Source of the DNA: Stramonita haemastoma
Lineage: Eukaryota; Mollusca; Gastropoda; Neogastropoda; Muricidae
NCBI GenBank assembly: GCA_030674155.1
Contig: CM060323.1
Span: 45,614,810-45,627,309 of the forward strand
Reading direction: 5' to 3'
DNA: 12,500 bases
The position numbers were made by a program, and so were the translations under genes. The first letter of the stretch is position 1; each line of letters begins with the position of its first letter. This document shows, piece after piece, positions 7,976 through 12,500 of this stretch. The notes under the pieces are model-generated. The model was not told the origin of the DNA. It made no database searches and saw only the letters and a program-made list of their open reading frames with translations.

Positions 7976-8091
7976 TTCTTCTCTTCTGTATCTGTCTCCT
8001 TGTCCCATTTTCTGTGCTTCTACTCTAATCTCTCAATCTCTGTCTGTCAAACATACGCTGAGGTCACAACCATACACACTCAATACACACA

Positions 8092-8110
8092 AACACACAC
8101 ACACACACAC

Positions 8111-8144
<34 letters not shown>

Positions 8145-8178
8145 AACACACACACACACACACAACACACACACACAC

Positions 8179-8214
<36 letters not shown>
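8092..8214. repeat. (CA)n microsatellite with periodic AA interruptions
   Basis: CA units are interrupted by CAACA or CAAACA slips roughly every 10-20 bases, ending in about 20 pure CA units. The Thr/His frame across it is an artefact. Confidence 0.96.
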
Positions 8215-8218
<4 letters not shown>

Positions 8219-8250
8219 TCCATCTGGAAGAACATTTAATTTCCTTTTAG

Positions 8251-8268
8251 ACTAAACCGCGGCTTAGT
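8251..8268. other. 18-bp near-perfect palindrome around CCGCGG
   Basis: ACTAAACCGCGGCTTAGT pairs with itself at 8 of 9 positions. The single A/C mismatch becomes a G-T pair on the complementary strand. It lies in a unique AT-rich island (8215-8400) between CA and TC arrays. Confidence 0.6.
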
Positions 8269-8435
8269 TTTCAATTAAAATCCAAATGAAATCAGGAGCT
8301 GAAAGAGATGGGAAGAAAATCCTGTGCAGTTTAATGTGTCAACTGCATGAATCTTTGCCCATTGTTTTCATCTTGATGATATCTTCCTCTTTCTTTGCTT
8401 CTTTCTTTGACTGTCTCTCTTGATTTCTCTCCGTC

Positions 8436-8477
8436 TGCTCTCTCTCTCTCTCTGTCTTTTCTCTCTCTCTCTCTCTG

Positions 8478-8528
<51 letters not shown>

Positions 8529-8560
8529 CTCGCTCTCGCTCTCGCTCTCGCTTTCACTCT
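8436..8560. repeat. (TC)n microsatellite with a (CTCTCG)n hexamer variant
   Basis: TC units with TCTG interruptions; pure TC from about 8487 to 8524, followed by about five CTCTCG units at 8521-8550. The hexamer is a C-to-G change within TC that has been copied in tandem. Confidence 0.94.
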
Positions 8561-8762
8561 CCATGTCTGTTGCTGCGTTTTGTTGTGTTTTGTTTTTGTT
8601 ATGGGTGCAGACAAATCTCAATACAACAATTCAAAGCGTAACAACATATCCTACGCCTTGCTTACATCAATAACAGACAAAGATTTTAGGCCTGGGTTTA
8701 GTAGACACGGCTGGTAAACAAACAGAAAAAGAAATCCAAAGACACAGACTGACACAGACATA

Positions 8763-8763
8763 C

Positions 8764-8797
<34 letters not shown>

Positions 8798-8806
8798 GCA
8801 GGCAGA
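8763..8806. repeat. (CAGA)n microsatellite
   Basis: About eight perfect CAGA units preceded by GATA and followed by two GGCA variants. Confidence 0.94.
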
Positions 8807-9250
8807 CTAATGGATAAAAAGTAGATTTTCTGCATACAGTGGGACCGAGGCAGGCAGTGCAGTGCAGTGGAATAGCAAACAATGATAACTGGTATACATG
8901 TCCATCACAGCGCTAAATCCTGCACTAGAATGTTCCTGCCTGAAGGGGTTTTTTTCTCTGAGGACTCTCTGCTGCCACGCTCTACGCGAGTTTCTTACCA
9001 CACATGGGGCCTTCTAAGATTATTCTTTAGTTATTCTTTAGACGTTGAAAAAGTAGTTACCCTGTTTTGGAAGCAAGAGATAGAAGGTTCTAATCTCGTA
9101 TTTTCGTTATACTTTAGATCTTAAGAGCAGTTTGATTTTTTTATGATAACCCAATATAATACAAAACATGGCACAAACAACAGAGTAGAATCAGTTCAGT
9201 TCAAGACAGTACATAGAACAGTTCCGTTGAAGTCAGGACAGTGTCATGCA
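8807..9250. other. Unique stretch without a recognisable gene
   Basis: Mixed-composition sequence. An 11-bp tandem, TTATTCTTTAG, occurs twice at about 9020-9041. CAGTGCAGTGCAGT-like motifs occur near 8856-8868 and 9257-9268. Part of 9160-9250 may be the 3' untranslated region of the retroelement remnant to the right, but no clear tail is seen. Confidence 0.45.
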
Positions 9251-9548
9251 CTATAGTGCAGTGCAGTACATCACATCACCTCGCCTATCCCGCAGTCTAG
9301 TAGACCCGTGGGGCACTACTGAAAAGGGTTTTACAACCAGCTTCCTCCACTCCTCGCTGTTGCATGTCGTCCCACTCAGTGCCAGTCCACTCTCTGATGT
9401 TGCCTTCACATCATTTTTTTTGTCTGTCTCTTCGTCTCCCTCTTTGTACTGTTCCTTGTAGGGCAGTCTTGGCCAGTCCAGATGTTCATGTGACGTGCCC
9501 GTACCACTACAGTTTGCGTTTTTTCACTGAAGTCAGAAGCTCTTCATA
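9251..9548 (-). pseudogene. Decayed non-LTR retrotransposon pol, extreme C-terminus
   Basis: Reading the minus strand from 9548, the conceptual product has YEELLTSVKKRKL (9548-9510), then after a stop WYGHVT (9506-9489), then SGLAK and LQGTVQRGRRR, then NIREWTGTEW (9401-9372). After a one-base frameshift it resumes as EEWRKLVVKPFSVVPHGSTR (9355-9302) and LRD. From memory of the family, this order (KRRKL-x-WYGHV, LQGTV-x-GGRRRGR, NI-x-EWTG, EEWR, STRLRD) is the conserved C-terminal region after the reverse transcriptase domain in many invertebrate LINE-like elements. Three in-frame stops (9507-9509, 9486-9488 and one after QKK) and the frameshift show it is dead. The endonuclease and reverse transcriptase domains are absent, and nothing clearly related lies further right. 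The clade is not certain. Confidence 0.85.
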
Positions 9549-9960
9549 TTATGGTCAGACGGCGTACAGTGTGGTATTGTACAGTGCAGTTTAGACACTG
9601 CGCTGAATTTTCTTCTTTTTTTTACACAGTGTATTTTGGGCAAGTTGAAGTTTGTCAAGCCATTCCGTCTGCTAACCTAAGATGACATACAGGGTGCATA
9701 GTTACATTCCTGTCATTCATACTTGGTCTACTCTTCTGCCAAAGATTGATAAATCTTTTACATTCTCTCATTGGCAAGATCACCAAATCCTGTGGCATGA
9801 GAATCCATGAAGTCATTAGGGCCAGTGAAGACCGCAGCAAATGGAGAAGGAGGATCATATCGGAGTTGTCGGGTGCAGCAGCAGCTAATCCTAAACTCGG
9901 TAATACCGACAGGTGAGGCAATGCGCAAGTGAGTCACAACTTGTAATGGGATGGAGTCAG
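9549..9960. other. Unique stretch, possibly the body of a SINE; no gene
   Basis: Mixed-composition sequence. A minus-strand frame is open from about 10189 to 9758, but it has no ATG near its start and overlaps the tRNA-like region to the right. It has no recognisable domain and is not called as a gene. Confidence 0.4.
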
Positions 9961-10105
9961 AACGGTAGAACCAGAGAAAAGTTAATGCCATCAGACGAAC
10001 GCACCTCAGCGGAGACTGGAACCCATGCCCTCGTGACAAATCACAGGTTCGAAGCTCGGGGAAGGCGACACGTGCCAAACGCACCGATTCCACTGAGGCT
10101 GCAGC
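9961..10105 (-). mobile_element. Possible tRNA-derived SINE head
   Basis: On the minus strand an A-box-like AGCCTCAGTGG starts at 10100. A B-box-like GCTTCGAACCT starts near 10055, about 45 bases later, which is the spacing of a tRNA-type RNA polymerase III promoter. A second B-box-like GGTTCCAGTC (from 10023) follows. CCTCAGTGG (about 10098-10090) and its near-complement CCGCTGAGG (about 10012-10004) bracket the region and could pair like a long acceptor stem. The clover-leaf pairs poorly, so it is not a functional tRNA. It resembles dispersed tRNA-like repeats seen in molluscs, from memory only. The 3' end is not defined. Confidence 0.42.
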
Positions 10106-10326
10106 AGCTAAACTTAGCGCCCGGTAAGAAATAAAAACAGCCTCCTGCACCCATGTCAGAGGCTTTAGATGACTGCACAAGAAAAACAAATTGGCAGAAA
10201 ATTATCTCTCCCAGATCCTAGGTTTAGATAAAATTGGGAGAAAAAGGAGGGAAGGTGTGGGGGGAGGGAGATCTTGAAGATTTATGGGTTAAGGGATGAT
10301 AAAGTGGGGATGGGGGGGCAGATAAA
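10106..10326. other. Unique stretch, no gene
   Basis: Contains TCTCCCA (10207-10213) and TGGGAGA (10235-10241), a 7-bp inverted pair around 21 bases, and G/A-rich sequence at 10240-10320. On the minus strand a pyrimidine run ending TTGTGCAG (to 10173) looks like a splice acceptor, but no exon follows convincingly. Confidence 0.4.
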
Positions 10327-10370
10327 TTGACAGAACAGAGCACAGCACAGTGCATAGAGAGAGGAGGAGA
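10327..10370 (+). repeat. 44-bp direct repeat, left copy
   Basis: It begins TTGACAGAACAGAGCACAGC and ends GAGAGGAGGAGA. It matches 10817-10860 at 42 of 44 positions (TG versus CA at 10351-10352). GA-rich DNA follows in both copies. Confidence 0.9.
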
Positions 10371-10640
10371 GAGGGGGAGAGAGAGAGACAGAGAGACAGA
10401 GAAGGGGGAGACTTTATTTTTGGAGGGTATCCGATTTTAGCAATACGTGCTTTCTACGTCTATTTCACAAAAAGTAATGGAAAAACAAACCGAAACAAAG
10501 GGGAAAGGGGAAAATTGTGTATGTATAGTTTAACACAACATAACAACAATTATTATGGGTTTTATTTTTTAATGAGGAAAACAAGAGGCGGAGGATTCTG
10601 AAGGGGGCGAAAAAGATGGAAGCAATAAATAAAGGCACTG
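10371..10640. other. GA-rich tail, then unique sequence without a gene
   Basis: GA/CAGA repeat to about 10403, then AT-rich mixed sequence. No open frame or motif is recognised. Confidence 0.5.
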
Positions 10641-10672
10641 TATCTAATCAAGCATGAATGCATGATTAGATA
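10641..10672. other. 32-bp near-perfect palindrome
   Basis: The left half TATCTAATCAAGCATG and the right half AATGCATGATTAGATA pair at 14 of 16 positions. The mismatches are the A/A pair 10651/10662 and the central G/A. It is long enough to form a stable cruciform or hairpin. Confidence 0.75.
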
Positions 10673-10710
10673 TAGAATGTAATGTTTGTCTTTAATTGTA
10701 TAGAGAGAGA

Positions 10711-10815
10711 TTTGATTTGATTGATTTGATTTGATTATTCTTTTATATCGAGATATGAATAAGCGCTCTTGTGCTTTTTTTTTACATCCAGTCCCGTGTG
10801 TATGCAGTTTTGTAA
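10711..10815 (-). mobile_element. 3' end of a 5'-truncated retroelement with (ATCAA)n tail
   Basis: Read on the minus strand, a short body with an A-run and AAGAGCGCTTATTC ends in AAAAGAATAATCAAATC and then ATCAA-type units (10735-10711, one unit being ATCA). Ending in tandem copies of a short oligomer is typical of 3' tails of several non-LTR retrotransposon clades. Only about 105 bp remain and no pol sequence is present. The identification rests on tail form and memory of similar mollusc elements. Target duplications were not found. Confidence 0.5.
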
Positions 10816-10816
10816 T

Positions 10817-10860
10817 TTGACAGAACAGAGCACAGCACAGCACATAGAGAGAGGAGGAGA
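10817..10860 (+). repeat. 44-bp direct repeat, right copy
   Basis: It is offset exactly 490 bp from the left copy at 10327, with two substitutions. GA- and then CAGA-rich DNA follows, as in the left copy. The sequence just upstream also retains weak similarity (GCAG then TAA-TTGACAG). Confidence 0.9.
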
Positions 10861-10899
10861 GGGGAAGAGAGAAGAGATAGAGAGAGACACAGAGGGGGG

Positions 10900-10903
<4 letters not shown>

Positions 10904-10975
<72 letters not shown>

Positions 10976-11008
10976 GCCAGAGAGAGACAGGCATACAGAC
11001 AGACAGCT
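10904..11008. repeat. (CAGA)n tetranucleotide microsatellite
   Basis: About 17 CAGA units in two blocks separated by one GACAGAGACAG interruption, then degenerate CAGA with GCCAGAGAG and GGCATACAG. It continues as GGACGGAGACAGATAG to about 11041. Confidence 0.94.
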
Positions 11009-11041
11009 GGCTAGTAAGGAGACGGACGGAGACAGATAGAT

Positions 11042-11490
11042 AGCTCTGAATGTTCAGTATACGTCCACACGTCCACAATTAGTTTTCATACAAAGTAGGT
11101 ACACTTCGAGTGTTTTTATGAGAAACTGGTAATCTTTTGATTTAAAATTAAAACCTGACTGCAATGCCATGGGCCGAAAGATTTGACATGAGGTAAGGAT
11201 ATTTGAACCTAAATGGAGCGTCAACATCTGCAGCCAAAATTCGAACTGTGATCAAAAGTGTTTAAGAAAACAAATAAAGAAAACCGAGAAACCTTCCACT
11301 TTCAGTACGTTTCTGCAAGGTTAGAACGAAACCGCAAAATTTCTGCAATTTCAAACTGTCACTTTCAAATTAAAATTGAGCAATTTCAAATCAGTTTAAT
11401 GGGTTTATTGTTGTTGTTTTTAACAGAAGGCCCATCCATTATCTTTTTTTCTGTTAACAGGGTTCATATCAAATTTGGACACTTTGAATT
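11042..11490. other. Unique AT-rich stretch without a gene
   Basis: Mixed AT-rich sequence without a gene-like open frame. A perfect 9-bp inverted repeat, TTAACAGAA (11420-11428) and TTCTGTTAA (11449-11457), surrounds a 20-base loop. No promoter or RNA gene is recognised. Confidence 0.5.
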
Positions 11491-11492
11491 AT

Positions 11493-11692
11493 GGAGAGAC
11501 AGACAGACAGACACACAGAGACTAGTAGAAAGAGGTATGAGAGAGAGACAGACAGACAGATAGACAGACAGACAGACGGACAGACAGAGACGAAGACACA
11601 GACAGACATAGAGAGACAGACAGACAGACACAGAGACAGACAGACAGACAGATAGAGAGACAGACAGATAGAGACAGACAGACAGACAGACA
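11493..11692. repeat. (CAGA)n microsatellite with GATA/GAGA variants
   Basis: Imperfect CAGA units with GATA, GAGA, CACA and ACGAAG interruptions, purest at the right end (about 11673-11692). It runs directly into the retroelement tail. Confidence 0.94.
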
Positions 11693-12171
11693 GACAATGA
11701 CAATGACAATGACAATAGTTTATTCAAAAAAAGGCCATGGCCCCATTTGAAGGTATACATCACTGAAAATTTTTTGTAATTCCACACTAAGGTCCTATAC
11801 CTAAAAAAGCACAAAAATATACATAACAATTTTTCAGTCTAGAGCAAAATTATGACATCATCGTTCTCTTCGTTTGAATGACTTATAAGAGGTACAGAGC
11901 AACATTTCTTATAGTGTTTCATTGTAGAAGAGAAAAGTGTAACTAATCGAAATAGTGCTGGTCTGTTAAAAACTTAGATGGGATGTATTGTTTCTTAAAT
12001 CATCAAGAACTGGGCAACAGAAGACAAAATGTACTTCATCTTCTCTATTTAATTTACACATGGACAAGTCATATCTTTGTCATTTTTCTTGTATCTTTGA
12101 TTATGAACCATTATATCTGTGACCCCAAATCGAAACTTCGTTAATACACATCTTACAAACTTATTCATACA
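11693..12171 (-). mobile_element. 5'-truncated non-LTR retrotransposon with (ATTGTC)n tail
   Basis: On the minus strand this contains the C-terminal end of pol (12171 to about 11864), about 145 bases of 3' untranslated sequence with a GAATAAAC motif just before the end, and four exact GACAAT units (plus strand 11693-11716; ATTGTC on the element strand) as its tail. The 5' break falls precisely where the GA microsatellite begins, and the tail abuts a CAGA microsatellite. The element therefore seems to have inserted into a pre-existing purine-rich repeat, with its 5' part never copied. Confidence 0.8.
11864..12171 (-). pseudogene. Broken retrotransposon pol C-terminus with zinc-knuckle-like motif
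   Basis: The minus-strand frame starts inside the element at CMNKFVRC (12171), then LTKFRFGV, TDIMVHNQRY and the cysteines CPC (12066-12058). It ends at a TAA (12049-12051). In another frame it resumes as EDEVHFVFCCPVLDDLR (12043-11993), shifts again at FRLVTLFSST (from 11952), and shows KSFKRRE (11884-11864). The C-x-C ... H-x(4)-C spacing with EDEVHF and CPVLDDLR is the zinc-knuckle-like region at the C-terminus of pol in CR1/Jockey/I-type non-LTR elements, as I recall the family. The upstream leucine-rich frame from the GA repeat is not part of it. At least two frameshifts make it non-functional; no reverse transcriptase or endonuclease domain remains. Confidence 0.82.
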
Positions 12172-12174
12172 GAC

Positions 12175-12253
<79 letters not shown>
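12172..12253. repeat. (GA)n microsatellite
   Basis: About 38 GA units with three single-base slips (GAAGAG near 12190, GGAG near 12220, GAAGAAG near 12252). It continues as imperfect GA/A-rich sequence to about 12330. It directly adjoins the 5' truncation point of the retroelement. Confidence 0.95.
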
Positions 12254-12256
<3 letters not shown>

Positions 12257-12500
12257 AGAGAAGAGACAGAGAGGAGAGAGAGAAACAGATAGAAAGAGAA
12301 AAAGACTAACAGAGATAGAGATAAAAGAAAAAAAAAGCACAACAGATGTGTGGTTTCTGTCAAAAGAGCAACGAGTCCAAATCCTCGTGTTCTGTTTGCT
12401 TTCTTCTTTCTTTGCTTACTGGCTGGTTTTTGTGTTTGTTTTGTATTTGTTTCTGTGTTCTTTATTGTGGAGAAGAAGTCCTAGTTTTATAAAAGAGACA
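12254..12500. other. Low-complexity then unique window end, no gene
   Basis: A/G-rich imperfect repeat to about 12336, then T/G-rich sequence (12380-12465) with TTTCTTTC and TTTGTGTTTG motifs. No gene-like open frame. Confidence 0.5.

Noticed and set aside
1975..8214. CRISPR-like array among the regularly spaced repeats
   Set aside because: The core copies are about 130 bp with irregular 0.7-1.4 kb spacing of simple sequence, and the window is clearly eukaryotic.
10046..10055. Functional tRNA gene on the plus strand at GGTTCGAAGC
   Set aside because: The T-arm does not pair properly and no acceptor or anticodon stem can be built; TTCGAA is palindromic and better explained by the minus-strand tRNA-like element.
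9758..10189. 143-codon minus-strand frame as a real gene or exon
   Set aside because: It opens at TTG, not ATG, overlaps the tRNA-like repeat, has no recognisable domain, and its length is within reach of chance. A splice-acceptor-like site at 10173 is noted but unsupported.
11420..11457. Hairpin TTAACAGAA/TTCTGTTAA as a terminator or RNA gene
   Set aside because: A 9-bp AT-rich stem with a 20-base loop is weak, and nothing transcribed is evident nearby.

Overview
This is a eukaryotic, non-coding, repeat-dominated window. No intact protein-coding gene, rRNA or tRNA can be supported. Nearly all long open frames are simple-sequence artefacts (poly-Ser/Leu, Arg/Glu, Thr/His, Cys/Val, poly-Asn, poly-Asp). 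The very dense di-, tri- and tetranucleotide repeats, together with decayed non-LTR retrotransposon 3' ends, suggest an invertebrate animal. A mollusc, perhaps a gastropod, is my best guess, but it is an inference and no host gene confirms it.

Layout. 1-545: non-repetitive, with an open frame at the left edge that could be an exon fragment. 548-780: G-run, then about 57 copies of TC, then AT. 781-1217: featureless. 1218-2084: TG-, TCTG/TC- and CA-type microsatellites, with a pyrimidine-to-purine strand flip near 1945. About 2090-7400: a very long purine-biased block. It carries five same-orientation copies of one roughly 130-bp unique-sequence 'core' (2097, 2796, 4203, 5251, 6046) separated by different microsatellites, and it is the most interesting structure here. 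7560-8560: pyrimidine-rich TC and CA tracts around a short unique island. 8800-10330: mostly unique sequence with a broken retrotransposon pol C-terminus (minus strand) and a possible tRNA-derived SINE (minus strand). 10327-10870: a 44-bp direct repeat spaced exactly 490 bp apart, a 32-bp near-perfect palindrome, and a short retroelement 3' tail. 10900-11700: CAGA tracts around a unique island. 11693-12171: a 5'-truncated non-LTR element (minus strand) lying between two microsatellites. 12172-12500: GA tract and an unremarkable end.

Interactions. No genes act together here. The connecting theme is retroelement remnants and an uncharacterised core repeat that consistently sit in or beside microsatellites. 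All four recognised or suspected retroelement pieces lie on the minus strand. All five core copies have the same orientation, and one has a microsatellite grown inside it.
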